This document shows, one piece after another, positions 46,209-58,562 of a stretch of DNA of 64,000 nucleotides. Position 1 is the first letter of the stretch. Each line of letters begins with the position of its first letter. The notes below the pieces were generated by a model. The model was not told where the DNA came from, searched no databases, and saw nothing but the letters and a program-made list of their open reading frames with translations. The position numbers and the translations under genes were made by a program. The DNA is from Montifringilla adamsi (Eukaryota > Chordata > Aves > Passeriformes > Passeridae): the NCBI GenBank assembly GCA_017590115.1, contig JAGGNK010008226.1, forward strand, positions 8,664,567-8,728,566, given 5' to 3'.

Positions 46209-46621
46209 CCCCAGCCTGTGTCTGCCACCCTCTGCTCGCTGCCTGGTAACGCCAATGTCTGAGTTTCAGGGAGCTGTAGCTGCCCCAGGTCTGTTGTGTT
46301 CAGAGACCTGAAACCCATGACATTCCCCAGGGAAGGCCTTGTTGCATGGGAAGGGCCCAAGTCCATCTCTGCTTGGCTCTGGCCAGGCTCCCATGCCAGG
46401 CAGAGCCAGCAGAGAGGAGCCAGAGGAGCCAAATTTGGCTGTGGTGCAGTGGGGGACAGTGAGACACGGGGACCCCCGTGCCCCATCCCCATGTGTGTGC
46501 AGGGGCTGCTCCTGCCCAGCAGCCCTGTGTGGGGAGAAATCCAGCAGCTCCTGGACACAAACAGGTGTCCCCTCTTCTGAGCAGGCTGCAGAAGGGCCTG
46601 GAGGAAGCTGGGGCTTGGCTA

Positions 46622-46687
46622 ATTAACCTGTTCCATAACACTGTTCCCTGAATTAATTAAACCTGTTCCATAACATTGTTCCCTGCT
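46622..46687. repeat. Short tandem duplication (~35 bp x 2)
   Basis: Two copies of 'cctgttccataacactg' plus 'ttccctgaattaatt', with one mismatch in the second copy. Confidence 0.85.
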
Positions 46688-47357
46688 GTGCCTGGTCCCA
46701 GCCTCACTGCCTGTGCCAGGGGCCTGCTGCTGCTCTCACCAGGGCAGCTTTGCACCCCGATTTAATGCATCCTTGTTCCAAGGTTAAACTATTCTTCCTG
46801 TGACAGATGTTAATTATCAACTGTAATTAATGGGTTCTCAACCCCCCTCCACTACAGACACTGGGGCTGAATTATGACCAGAGTTCAGAGCAGCTCCTGC
46901 ACAGTGGTGATGGATGCTCTTTCTTGGGTGGTGCCACCAGTGTTTCCTTTATTAGGAACCACCAATGTCTCTCTGGGAAGCGTGGAGCAGCATTCTGTTT
47001 GAAAAGCATTTTTTGTGCAGGGCTTTGGGCTTTTCCATTTGCTACAGGTCAGCAAACAAAACTGCTGTTTACCAGTGCTGCCCTTGCAAAACAGGACCTG
47101 CAGCCCTCTGCGTGGGGGTTCCAGTGGCTGTGGCCAGATGTCAGGGCCTCCATCCTCTGGGAATTTACGGGTGCAGTAATCATTCCTTTTGGAAGTACTT
47201 TGCATCTGCTGCAGAAGAAAAACCCAGACACATTTCAGGCCAAAATGGGGTACCCAGACTGCCATTCCTGCTGGGTTTGGTGAAGCTGAATGCAGAAAGT
47301 GCAGTGCTCGGGGCAGGGGACAGAGAGCCCCAGCCCTGTGCCCAGCCCAGCCGGACC

Positions 47358-47411
<54 letters not shown>

Positions 47412-48786
47412 GGACACGGACGGGCCGGGAGCTGCAGCAGCCACGGTGCCAGAGGGGGAAGGGCTGGGACTGACGGAACCAAAGGTGCAGCCTGGTCTGC
47501 AGAAACCGACCATAAAGAGAAATGAGGTCATGCGAGACACATCCCTGACCAATTGTGCTGTTTTCCTGTCTAGAAAATGTGTTCTTACTGCTCCCATCCG
47601 CTGCTGGGGCTGGCAGAGCGTTGTCCCCGCTGCCAGCACGGGTCCCAGCCATGCCCTCTGTGCCCGTGCTGGCACAGAATTCAGGAAGCATGGAGGGCTC
47701 AGCTCAGGGCCTCAGCTCTTTCCAGAGAGCCCACAGCAGATCTGGGGCCGTGTCACATCACATCCTCAGCAAAAACGCGCTGCCAGAAGGGATCAGATGG
47801 GATCTCTTGAAAACTTCCTTGTCCCTGAGACCCTGAAAGCAACTCTGCAGTACTGCAAATGTTAATATCTACAGTGGCAACATACCCTCCTCACACTGAA
47901 TTGCTTTAAAATACAACAGCAAGCCATCACATTCCTGATGTCTTGGAGAGGAAGTTGCAACTTAGGTCAATAAACATTTGTTTGCAGCAGAACTGAAAAG
48001 CCAGACAAACACAGGGGGCCTGTTGTTCCAGTGACTTGGATCTCTGACTGAAAGGCAATAAAAGAACTAGAAATCTAGTTTATTCTGTAGAAATTTGGCA
48101 TTTCAGACATTTTGTTTTGGCCTTTCAATTGCAGTTATTAGGCCTTGTTAACTAAATCCATGTACTGGCAATAATTTGTTGCAATATTTGCTGTTGTCTC
48201 TATCAGAGTGCTCCAGCCAGGTCCAGCTGCAGAAGCAGCACAGCCCCTTGTCCTGGGGAAGCCCAGCACCACTGGGTTGGATCTCACCCCAGAGGAGATC
48301 CTGACAGGTGGAGGGAGAGAAAAAGGGAGCTGGAGAGGCTGGAGGCCAGCAGGGGAAAGACTCTGTGCTTCTCCAGGGAGGAGACCAAATGATGGGTTTT
48401 ATATGCCCTTTGAGTTTCCCTTTGATGGACTCGTCTCCCTTCTCAGACACGGAGAAGGGAAGTGAATGTCTCTTTGAGACACACATTTTAGCTGGGTGGT
48501 TTTGTTGTGGGTGGCAGCACTGAGGGGAAGAATTCAGTAAGAGATTGGAATTCTGAGCACCAGCAGTGCTGGTTTCCTCATGGCACGTTGTGACGGGACT
48601 CAGGCAGCACAGAAAGGAGCTGTGCTGCAGAAATCCTTGCCTGCGTTGTTTGCTGGGGCTCCTCCGAGTGTGGGGAGGGCAAGGGGTCCCTCGGGGTGCT
48701 GAGCTGGGCTCCCCTCGATCCTCGGATCTTTCTGTGAGAGCTGAAGGATGCCAGGAGCCCCTTCCTGAGAGGATGTCAGTGGGGGA
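46688..48786. other. Unannotated sequence with CCCTGT hexamer array
   Basis: No supported exon. A (CCCTGT)n array of about nine copies lies at 47358-47411; frames crossing it are open on both strands because the unit length is a multiple of three. The rest is unremarkable. Confidence 0.45.
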
Positions 48787-49335
48787 TGCCCCAGCACAAG
48801 GACATGGCCAGCACAGAGAGATGCCCAGCACAAGGACATGCCCAGCACAAGGACATGCCCAGCACAGGGAGATGCCCAGCACAAGGACATGCCCAGCACA
48901 AGGACATGCCCAGCACAGGGAGATGCCCAGCACAGGGCCATGCCCAGCACAGGGAGATGCCCAGCACAGAGAGATGCCCAGCACAGGGAGATGCCCAGCA
49001 CAGAGAGATGCCCAGCACAGGGAGATGCCCAGCACAGAGAGATGCCCAGCACAGGGAGATGCCCAGCACAGTGACATGCCCAGCACAGAGAGGTGCCCAG
49101 CACAAGGACATGCCCAGCACAGGGCCATGCCCAGCACAGGGAGATGCCCGGCACAGTGACATGCCCAGCACAGAGAGGTGCCCAGCACAAGGACATGCCC
49201 AGCACAGGGCCATGCCCAGCACAGGGAGATGCCCAGCACAGAGAGATGCCCAGCACAAGGAGATGCCCAGCACAGGGCCATGCCCAGCACAGGGACATGC
49301 CCAGTACAAGGACATGCCCAGCACAGGGAGATGCT
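48787..49335. repeat. 17-bp minisatellite, ~32 copies, with 85-bp higher-order repeat
   Basis: The unit 'cccagcacagggagatg' has variants at the second half: aaggacatg, gagagatg, gggccatg, gtgacatg, gagaggtg. Because 17 is not a multiple of three, reading frames cycle through all phases without stops, so frames of up to 599 codons (minus strand) exist with no gene behind them. A five-unit block starting at the gtgacatg variant occurs at 49071 and again at 49156, an 85-bp higher-order repeat. Confidence 0.97.
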
Positions 49336-51611
49336 GCAGGGTGTCAGGGCACCGCGGCCAGGCTCCGAGCGAGCTGCCAGCCACTGGCAACCCGTGCCCG
49401 GCCGGTGGAAACCTGACGCTTCCTGCAGAGAGGGAATTAGGTGGAGAACTAAATTTAGCTGCTGTTGCTCGGGGAGCACGGTAAATGACAGCAGAGAGAG
49501 CTGCTCCACGTGCCGGGCTCCTCCGGGGGCAGCTCCCGGCCGGCAGCCAGCAGGAAATCCCGCTGGGGCCGTCCGTGGGTGACACGGGCAGCAGCGCAGA
49601 TGGAGCTGCCATAAACCGCGGGGCTTGCAGTCACCGAGCCCGAGGAGAACAGTCCCCTTGGATAAATGACGAGCAGCAGGAGCTGGGGGCGGCTGCTGGC
49701 CACGCAGGGTGCCGTGCCGGTGCCGGTGCCGGTGCCGGTGCTGGTGCCGGTGCCGGTGCCGGGCCGGGCCGGGCTCGCACTCAGTGTTCCGGGGGCTCCG
49801 CAGGCAGCGCCCGGGCAGGGCCAGCACCGGGACTGGGCTGGGGCGATGCTCCCCCCCGGGAGCACGGACAGTGCGTGCCTGCGGGTTTCGGGCATTAACA
49901 AATGAGGCTGCCCGCTGGCTGTGCTCCAGGCCAGCTGGGAGCTCCACCTGGGTCCCAAAACTTTCTGAGGTCCTAACCAGGAAACCTTCTTACCTTGAGC
50001 AAATTATTCCCTGCCTTTCTTGTGCTTCTGTTTCTTTTCCCCGTTTGCCACTTGCTGCACAGGCTGGTTGCAGCTCTCCGGGGTCTGGGGGCTGTGGATC
50101 AAGCAGTATTTGAGCTGAAGCACACACAGGGTCTGTTTTGTGACCGGGTCATGTTTTCTAGGTAGTTTTCTGGCCAGGAGGGTTGTGCCACACCCAGCAG
50201 TGCAGGGATGCAGTGCAGCTCTCCCAGACCAATTTGGGCAGCCCCAGCAGGAATGCCCCACGATCCCCCCATGAGCACAGTCTGTGATGGAGTCAGTGGT
50301 GGCAGGTGCTGCAGGCACAGGAGTCTTTTGAAAGGGAAAAGAGAATCTCCTCTCTCAGTCCTGCCCGCCTGAGCACTGCTCCAGCAGCAGTGAGGTGGGA
50401 CGTGCTGAGAGGCTGATGAGAGGTACAGAAGCTGCTAGCAGGAAGGACATCCTTCCTGATGTGCCATGACTGGAAGTCCACTTGCTCCAGTGCACTCTGG
50501 CTTTGCTAGCAGGGATGGGTTTCCTAAGAGTGGCCTTGGTTTCCAGCCTGGAGAAGTGGCAGGAGCGGGGTTTGAGCAGCTGTGGCCGTCCATCCGTCAC
50601 ATGCCCACATGATGACACCTCGGTAGCTGGCTCCCAGGGCACTCTGCTTGTCTTCTGTCAGTCTGAGCCCCTCAGGAGCGATGGCTGGTAGCACCCCAGG
50701 GCCTCTCCGTGCTTTGAACCCCGCTAGTGGCACGTGGGGCTGTGCAGGAGGATGCAGAGGCTGCGCTCACGCCCAGACTGATCAGCCACGGAGTCTCCGC
50801 TGACTCACACCGGGTGCAGCTCTGGGAACTGGGCCCTCACCCCTCCCAGGGCAATCAAACCTCGCCCAGAGGGAACTGAGTTCTTCTCCCACCAGTCTGA
50901 ACCTCTTCACGTGTTGCACAGACAGGTCTTGCTGCCCTGACTGGCAATAAGGAGGGCAGAGGAAGGGCTGGGTGGCGGGAGGCAGTGAGTGGTGCCCGTG
51001 GGAGCAGGGACTGGGGCACTTGCCTCAGGCTGGGTGGGAAGCTGCACCCCGGGGTCTGCAGCCGAGACCCCTGGCTGTGGGGCTGGGGACAGCTGGCCTG
51101 GGGATGCCATGGGGCTGTGGGAGGTGCAGGGGAGGAACCCTGGGGGTTTGTGTCCAAACAGTCAATGCACCACAGAGCAAACGCAGCTCAGCAGAGACTC
51201 TGCTAATCTGGAAAGGGAAACTGTGTTTACAAACAGGGAATTCGTGGTGAACAGAAAAGCATCAGCTGTGTGTGACAGGAAGGTCTGGGATGAGCCACCT
51301 GGGTTAAATGCTCCATAAAGCTCTAGCCAAGGACACGGTATCTACCAAGGTCCGTGCTCCTGCCTGGGACTTGGCCCTAGGAATCTCGGCCAGAAAGTTT
51401 CCAAGGGGGAAAGTGTTACTCTCTGTAGTTCTTTGGGTCAGTAGAGGAGAAGTTTAATGAAGTTGAGGACCACGTTTGAGAGTTGATCTCTACTGGATCT
51501 GAATCTGATGGGCAATATGTTCCTGGCCACTAGTGCATTGCTGGCTGTGTTACGTTCCCTGTCATCTGTGGGAAGCACAGGTCTCAGGCTTAAGAAAAGG
51601 AATTGGAGAAG
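49336..51611. other. Moderately CpG-rich block, then unannotated sequence
   Basis: Sequence at 49340-49900 is CpG-enriched. It includes a (GGTGCC)n hexamer array at 49709-49770. No exon is recognised. Beyond 49.9 kb composition is ordinary. A run of 24 A starts at 51612. Confidence 0.4.
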
Positions 51612-51635
51612 AAAAAAAAAAAAAAAAAAAAAAAA
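51612..51635. repeat. Poly(A) tract, 24 nt
   Basis: An uninterrupted A run. No flanking CR1 or SINE body is recognised. Confidence 0.9.
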
Positions 51636-53699
51636 GACGTTTCTATGCATCAACAATGCAAAGTTTTCCTTTGAAAGAGTCCAAGCAGTGGCCTGTCGTC
51701 TACTTTGAAATGGAAGTTTTCCTTCCTCAAGAAGCAGTGGATCCCACGGCTCCCACTACCACCCTGAGGGCAGGGAGCTGTGTCTGGGCTGGCTGGGGGT
51801 CTTGGGGCCATCACAGCAGCTCTCCCCTCAGTGGCCACACTCCTGCTTCCAGCTGGGGTCCCTAGGACTGACCCTCACACGTGGAGCATGCTCCTACGGG
51901 CTGCTGGAATAGGGAGCCCATTATTTATTTGGTGGTGTTCTTATCTGGGGCTGTCTCACAGCACCCTGTGTGCTTTGGGTGACTCATGCCTGCACTGCAA
52001 CAGACAAAGGGAATTAAAAGGACAAACAGGAGGTGGTAACCCATGTGTGAATGGGGAGAGGAAAGGAGAGTTTGCTGACCAGGCAGGGTGAGTGCCAGGG
52101 TGATAGCAATGAGCCTGTGCTTGTTCTGCATATGGATGAGGCAGCTCGAGAATTCAAGGATTTTTTAAAATATTCTATGTCCTTTTATTTTGCCCCTGCT
52201 TGTTTTTTTTCCATGAGATTTGAGGTTTCATCTGTCCAGGAACTCAGTATGGAAACTATAAATAGCTGTGACAGGGTCTGAAAGCGGAGTGAGTGAAAGC
52301 AGAGGAGATTTATGGCCGGGCTGGTTAAACCCTTGGCTGCCTGTGAGCACTGCCTGTATTGCAGTGCTGTAAAGCCATCCAGGAGGAGCTGCATTCTGTG
52401 CAGCTCCAGAGGTACAGTCCAGGGAGAAACCACACGCTGACACTCGAGCTCGCTCCTTCTCCACTTGTGAAAAGTGGGGGACAGGCCGCCATTCCCACTG
52501 CTCGTATTCCAGCATCCAGAGGTCAAGAGCGGGCTTTGGCATCTCTTGCTGGGCCTGGTGGGGATAAGTTTTGTGCTTATCGCAGGCGTGCACAGCCCGT
52601 GCTCGGTTTCCCGTGGAGGGACGGCTGCTGGAGGGACCCTCCTGGCCCCTGGGCACAGCTCTCGGGGCTCGGGCCGAGCCCCTGCCCCACGCTCGGCTCT
52701 TTGCCCGTCTCTGCCCCTGCGGCGAGCCCAGCAGCACGGGAGGCATGGCCGGGGTGCTCGGCCGGGGCTCACCCCTCCACTGCAGAGCAGGGGCCCTGAG
52801 CCCTGAGTCATTTGCTCTGCAAATTCATCAGTTACACACAGAAATGTCTATTTCAAAATAGGCTGTGGGCACTTGGAAAGGGAAAGGGACTGTCTTTTAT
52901 GTAGCTGTTTGTTTATTCATGCATGAGGTTTATTTGTCTCCTGGGTTTATCCCAGGCCATAACCACCCTGTTTGTTGCCATTTGCCATCAGGTGTTATAT
53001 TTAGCCCCTCGTATGTGGTGGCAAATACACTGAGGCTTCTACTTCCAGCAGTGGCAAGTACTGTTTCTAAATATCACAGACCCTGGAGATGTAGGAGAGT
53101 ATTGGAAATACTGTGGTTTGGGGAAAGCTGCAGCTCTGCCTTTCACTAGTGAGTTCCCACATGTCTCTGGCTGGAAGCTCAGTGATCTGCCACAGCAGCT
53201 CCTGAGCAGCCTGACGTCGCTTGGCTGCTGGGGTTCAAAGGACACACTTTCAGAGGACATCAAAAGAAAGATTTTTCTAGCAATAAAAACCAGAGTAACC
53301 ATCCCTCTCCACAGCAGCAGGAATGTGAGACTGGAGTGTTTGCTTTCCTCAGGATTAGTTTTCCACAGTGGTAAGATGTGTAAACAGACATACCAGGCAC
53401 CTGGGCCAAGCGCTGCACGAGTGTGACCGTCCCACTGCTGAGCACACCTGTGCTCTGCACACTCAGCTTGGGATCCGCTTCACGCCGAGCCACCAGTGTG
53501 CACAGAGTTACGGAATAACCCAAAAGGCACGGCAGGCTGGTATTTATGAGCCCTGAGGCTGCTCACCCACATGTGACACTGGCTGTGCTGCAGAGTTGTG
53601 TGCCAGCCTCTCCTGCCTGGGCAGAGACTCAGTTCTGGAGACCCAGTGCTGGGGCAGAAGCAGCCTGTGCCAGCACAGCCTCCCCACACTGCATGTCAT

Positions 53700-53700
<1 letters not shown>
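51636..53700. other. Unannotated sequence
   Basis: No exon, RNA gene or repeat supported. A MEF2-type sequence CTATAAATAG occurs at 52256-52265, followed by GC-richer sequence at 52.5-52.8 kb. Confidence 0.4.
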
Positions 53701-53747
<47 letters not shown>

Positions 53748-53761
53748 GTAGTAGTAGTAAT
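53701..53761. repeat. (TAA)n/(TAG)n microsatellite
   Basis: About 15 TAA triplets are followed by about five TAG triplets. This is a typical polymorphic microsatellite. Confidence 0.97.
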
Positions 53762-54285
53762 ACCCAGCAGTTTTTATTGAAGGACCACACACAAATGGAA
53801 GGGTCAATATGTTTAGAACTCATAGAAGAAATGTTCTTCTCAGAGAGTATTGTATCCCTTTGGAATTCACGTACAGAGAAGATTTAAGCACATAGCTTGG
53901 CTAGGATGAAAATTAAAACTTTGGCAGGATCCCTGTATGTCCATTTATAGCATCTGAGGCTGTGCAGGCTCTGGCCAGTTGTATCTGCATAACCAAAGAG
54001 TCCACACCGGGAGGACCAGGATGGGCAGGGAATGGGAGCAGGGGGGCAGGGAGCCAAATCTGACTCAGGCAGCTCAGGCCACAGGCTCACTTGGAAACAC
54101 AGCCGATCCTCAGGGAAGGTGTAGGTTAAAGACCAGGGAAATCGTTGTGTCACGGCTTTTTGGAAAGGGTGAAAAGAGAAAAAGGAAAAAACCCAACTGC
54201 TTTATTTCTGGTTGCTCACCTCCGTGGCACTTACAGCCTGGGAACGTCTGCACAGCCCAGGGCAGCCTCTGCCCCCGCCCAAGGG
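53762..54285. other. Unannotated sequence
   Basis: Nothing supported. Confidence 0.4.
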
Positions 54286-54368
54286 AGCATCATCATCCTC
54301 ATCCTCACCATCCTTCCTCCTGCTCCTCCTTCTTCTCCTCCTGCTCCTCTTCCTCCTCCTCCTCCTGC
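54286..54368. repeat. Polypyrimidine (TCC/CTT triplet) tract
   Basis: A nearly pure C/T strand of about 80 bp built from CAT, TCC, TCT and CTG triplets, capable of purine-pyrimidine triplex structure. Confidence 0.85.
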
Positions 54369-56564
54369 CGGGCACACCGAGTGCTGTGGAGCAGGAGGGA
54401 GCCTGAGTGGTCCTTCCCCGAGGAGGGTTGTACTTTCAGTGAAGTCATGGCTTTTGTTACAAAAAAAAAATAATAAATCTGCTGTTCTGCTTTTGTCCAC
54501 AGTCCACCCCATAAAAATATCCTACTGATATACAGGAAAATGTGAAATGTGGCTTAACGTGTCCAGAGCTGTGTGACACATCAAACCCCTTAGGGAAAGG
54601 ACAGGCATTCCGAGGGCTCCCCACAGCCCCGTCAGCTCCTCGGCCTCTCAGGTCTCTTTAGCCCTGTTGTGAGGGGGGACAGACACCCACGAGGCACACA
54701 GGAAGCTCCAGCTCATGTCAAGGGTCAAGAAATTTTAATAAATAAAAAGAAAAGCTTGGGAATTCCACAGGCTTCCCAGGGTGGCTGGTGACCAGCTCAG
54801 CCCTGTCCAAGTGGCCAGCTGAACTCACCAGGACAGGGCACAGTGCTGTCCCTGCCCCTAGTGACACCAAACACACAGCCTGGCACTGTCACTGTTGCAG
54901 ACAGGGGAGACTGGCATAAAATTTCTGAAATTAAACACTCTTTGGGCTTCAAACAGTGAAGTGCTCCTTGTGCCTGCAGCGGGCAGCGCTCCCGGCGCTG
55001 GGTGGTGGCACAGGGGACAGAGTGGGGCCCTGCAGTGTCCCCGGAGCTGCCTCTGCCCCACAGCACGGACAGACCACAGCCAGTGCCACCCGCCCCTGCA
55101 GGACTGTGGGGTGCTGAGGCTGGTGCTGGGCCCTCAGCTGCCCACCGAGGGTGGGCGGCACTGCTGCCCGCATTGTCCCAGCCTGTCCCGTGAGCCACGG
55201 TGTCATTTGTACACCTGCGCCTGGCTTTGCAATGAGCACCCAGCTGGAGGCCTAAACCCGGGTTCTGTGCAATCAGGGAGTCCAAAAACTGCTCCAGCCC
55301 ACGTGCAAAGGGCAGGATGGACTCAGAGCCCAGGTTAGATTGAGGGATTGGCTTTGCACTCTTTAGGAGCACTTTATTTCCTCCTGGCCTCCTGCCGCCT
55401 CTTCCAATCCATAACATAAAATGTTTTGAAGAAGGAAAAGATGGTCCAGTTCACCTCACCTCGGTGAAGTTGTTGTTTACAAGTACAGAGACAAGATGGC
55501 TGCATGGAAGGGTCCCAAAACTCCAGTTCCTTGCAATAAAAATAGAATTTAGGGGGCTTGCTGTGTAAAGTTGTTTTTCATAGCTATAAAAAGAAAATGG
55601 AACTGTTTCCCTTTGGTACATCTACATCCTTCCCACTAAATAAGTGATTTCCTTTTTTCCTTGCTGATTAGGAAGCTCTCCTCTGGAGGTTGGCTTTGAT
55701 GTCTCAGGAAAAGAAAAATTAAATTAGCAAATCTACAGGAAAGAATTAGCACGGCCCCATTCCCTGGGCCTGGAATGAGGGATTAACCCTCTGACTGATT
55801 CCTGCTGGCTTCAAGCAGGCCAAGGAAACGGGAGTGCAGTTGGCTTAGAGCTCCCCAAGGCCAGAGCACCGGGGCAATCAGGAATGCAGCACTGCTCCAA
55901 GCCATGCCTCGAGCATCTCCCTGCACATCCCCCTGCAGACCCTGCCCAGGGCAGTGTGAGCATCCCCCTGCACATCCCCCTGCAGACCCTGCCCAGGGCA
56001 GCCCGAGCCCCCTGCCCCAGGGCACAGCACGCTCCCTCTGTGAGCTGCAACAGGGCACAGCTCTCCACTCCTGGCCGTTTCTGGGGCAGAAACAGAATTG
56101 CCACTCAGATTTGTGCGAAACCTTGTGACAGCCAAGGACTCATCGAGTGCCCAGGGCTGGCTGCAGCACTTCCCCATTCCCAGCCACACTGCTAGGGCCT
56201 GATTCCTGTCCCCCTCGTGGGCTGGCAGGGACAGCAGGAGCCCATCAGCCCTCCTGAGCCAGGCAAGGGCAGCACATTCACGGTCTGTGTGTGAGCACTG
56301 TTCTTCCATTCCCTCTCATTAAGCAAAGCCTCTGCCTTGTTTATCTGAGCTATAAATAGTTTTCCCGTGTCTGCATTTGCTCTCGCTGTGGTTACTGACA
56401 GGCGGAGCTGGGGTTTGGGGATAGGGTTTTAAACCTGATGGGGTTTTTGCCTATTGCTGGTGTCAGAAGGGAGTGCAAAACCAGATTAAATACATAGAGA
56501 TTAAACAGAGAGATGTAGAAATGCGCCTAAAAATAACCCCTGGGCTGTAGGGCAACAGTAGCGC
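54369..56564. other. Unannotated sequence
   Basis: No exon supported. A direct duplication of about 40-50 bp ('catccccctgcacatcccc') occurs around 55914-56002. A second CTATAAATAG lies at 56350-56359. Confidence 0.4.
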
Positions 56565-57075
56565 GCAGGGCAGCGCAGTGGCGGTAACGAGTGCCGCGAT
56601 TGCCGCTGGTGGCAGACGGGACGAGCACAGTCCCTGCCCCGGGAGCACCCCCGGGACGCCGCTGCCCCGGGGCACACGGACCGTGCAGCTCGGGGGCAGC
56701 TCCGCAGCGCTGGGCACCGGCGCTGACCTGCGGGCCGCGCTGGGCACCGGCGCTGGGCAGGGAGCAGCTGGAGCCCCGGCGGGACCCGGCTGCTGGGCCC
56801 TGGCGGGCGCTGACCGGCACCTTCTGCCTTCTGCCGGCTCTGCCCCAGCCCTGGGAGGGCTCGGACCGCGCGGAGCCCGGCACCCGGCGGGGCAGGAGGT
56901 GCCAGCAGGAAAGGGACAGTGCCGGCAGGAAAGGGACAGTGCCGGCAGGAAAGGGACAGTGCCGGCGCGGAGCGGCCGGAGCCCGGTCCTGCGCACGGGG
57001 CCGTGCTGAGCGGCGCAGAGGAATTCGGGCTGATCGGGCTGCTGGGCGGGGGAGCCGCTCGGACAGGCCCGGGTA
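56565..57075. promoter_or_regulatory. Orphan CpG island
   Basis: A CpG-dense, GC-rich block without recognisable coding exon. It contains a 20-bp tandem repeat 'ggcaggaaagggacagtgcc' (about 3.3 copies, 56902-56967) and is followed by a homeobox-like 'tacgaattagcatgtggg'. In human the next gene downstream of PWWP2B is INPP5A, but its conserved N-terminus is not visible here. It may be the start of a non-coding transcript or simply a GC-rich repeat region. Confidence 0.45.
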
Positions 57076-57460
57076 CGAATTAGCATGTGGGTAATTCCCT
57101 GTCAGGGATTAGGAACACGTCAGGGTGGAGTCATGGAAAATGTGGAGAGCTGGCACACTGGCTCCAAAACCTGCTTGACAAGAAATAACCTTGGGCTGCT
57201 GGAGGTGGATCTTTGGGAAGTGTCATTTGTGGACGGGGTGGGGGGCGCAGGCGGATTAGGGCTCTGTGAACAGACTCCTTTGTCTGCAGAAATGACTGTT
57301 GATAATGGAGATACTCCCCTCCCTCTTGGGTGTGTGTGTAAGCACCACTGATGTGTTTGCCCTGCCTGCTCCCTCCTGGAAACAGACCCGCGTTCGGCAT
57401 GTGCGTCCTGGCACTGCCAGCCCTTTGACTGCTTCCCCACTGCGCCTCAGCTGCACCTGG
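57076..57460. other. Unannotated sequence
   Basis: Nothing firm. The first 250 bp have a unique, possibly conserved character. Confidence 0.35.
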
Positions 57461-57632
57461 CTGCCACCTCCTGCCACCTCCTGCCACCTCCCTGCCACCT
57501 CCTGTCCCCTCCCTGTCCCCTCCTGCCACCTCCTGCCACTCCTGCCACCTCCTGCCCCCTCCCTGCTACCTCCCTGCCACCTCCTGCCACCTCCCTGCCA
57601 CCTCCTGCCACCTCCTGCCACCTCCTGCCCTC
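57461..57632. repeat. 10-bp minisatellite CTGCCACCTC
   Basis: About 17 units of 'ctgccacctc', with 11-bp 'cctgccacctc' and 'cctgtcccctc' variants. Confidence 0.95.
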
Positions 57633-58024
57633 TGTGACTCATGAACCATTTTTGGTGAGCTCAGGAACCCAGCAGCACGAGGGAGGAGAAAATCCCAGGG
57701 CCCACCGAGGGTGCCAGCTCTTCTTGCAGCTGTCACTGAAGGTGCAGTGTCAAACACACGCGCCGTGGGTCACCCTGGAAAGCTCTCTGTTCACACTCTT
57801 ATTCCCAGCAAGAAAGGTGATCAGTTTGGCTACAGCTTGGCACAAATGTTTCACAAATAAAGGCTTTGGCATTTACTAACACCCAGGGGTTTGTTGAGGG
57901 ACACTATATGACACATGGGGAAATGGAAACTTTTAAATGTGGTGAGTCTTAGGAAAATTAAGGCAGTGTTTCCTGGGGGAATTTTTAAGTTGTTCTTCTG
58001 GTCTCTTTTAAGCACTAGAAGGAG
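57633..58024. other. Unannotated sequence
   Basis: Nothing supported. Confidence 0.4.
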
Positions 58025-58095
58025 CTCTAAGGTCTCCCTGGAGCCTGCTCCTCTCCAGGCTGAATAGCCACAACTCTCTTAGGCTGTCTGGCGGA
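58025..58095 (-). mobile_element. CR1 LINE internal fragment (reverse)
   Basis: A short reverse fragment: 'aaggtctccctggagcc', 'ctcctctccaggctgaat', 'cacaactctcttaggctg'. These are the complement of the CR1 block 'gagttg...cagcctggagaag'. Confidence 0.75.
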
Positions 58096-58496
58096 TGCAT
58101 TGTCTGGTAACTTCTTGAGTTTTCTTTAATAATTTAATTTGTCCCTTCAGATTTGCCCAGTTTTTGTTCACCACCAACCCAGCTTTCCCAGGTCCCCTGC
58201 CCTTGAGAGTGTGAGTTATCCCTGCCAGTGCTCCCTGTGCAGCCACAGAGCAGATGGGCTCGCTCTGAGCACCCTGACTTCCTGTGGCAGCACTGACTCC
58301 TCCCTGCTCTGTCACATTTCTGCACAGCACGCTGGCAAAATCCACGTTTTTATGCCACAGTTGTTTTTACTGGCTGGTGATGATGTGAAATTTCCCCTCC
58401 AAGCACAGCAGGCACTGGTGGGCAGGGGGGCAGTGGCCAATGTTCCTGAGCCCTGGGGCCACCTGCTCAAATGCTGGTGGGCACCAGTCTGTCCCA
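58096..58496. other. Unannotated sequence
   Basis: Nothing supported. Confidence 0.4.
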
Positions 58497-58562
58497 ATCC
58501 CATCCCATCCCCATCCCATCCTATCCTGATCCAATCCCCATCCCATCCCATCCCAATTCCCA
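58497..58562. repeat. CCCAT pentamer-type repeat
   Basis: Irregular 'cccatcccatcccc' units with 'tatcctgatccaat' interruptions. This is the complementary motif of the GGGAT array at 9.1 kb, but with no CR1 flank visible. Confidence 0.88.

Noticed and set aside
48787..49335. Possible CRISPR-like array
   Set aside because: The units are contiguous tandem repeats without unique spacers, and the DNA is vertebrate.
48148..49947. Minus-strand frame of 599 codons rich in CAGH-x-x-VLG-type repeats
   Set aside because: It is produced by the 17-bp minisatellite, whose unit cycles frames without stops. The opposite strand is equally open, with no domain and no splice logic.
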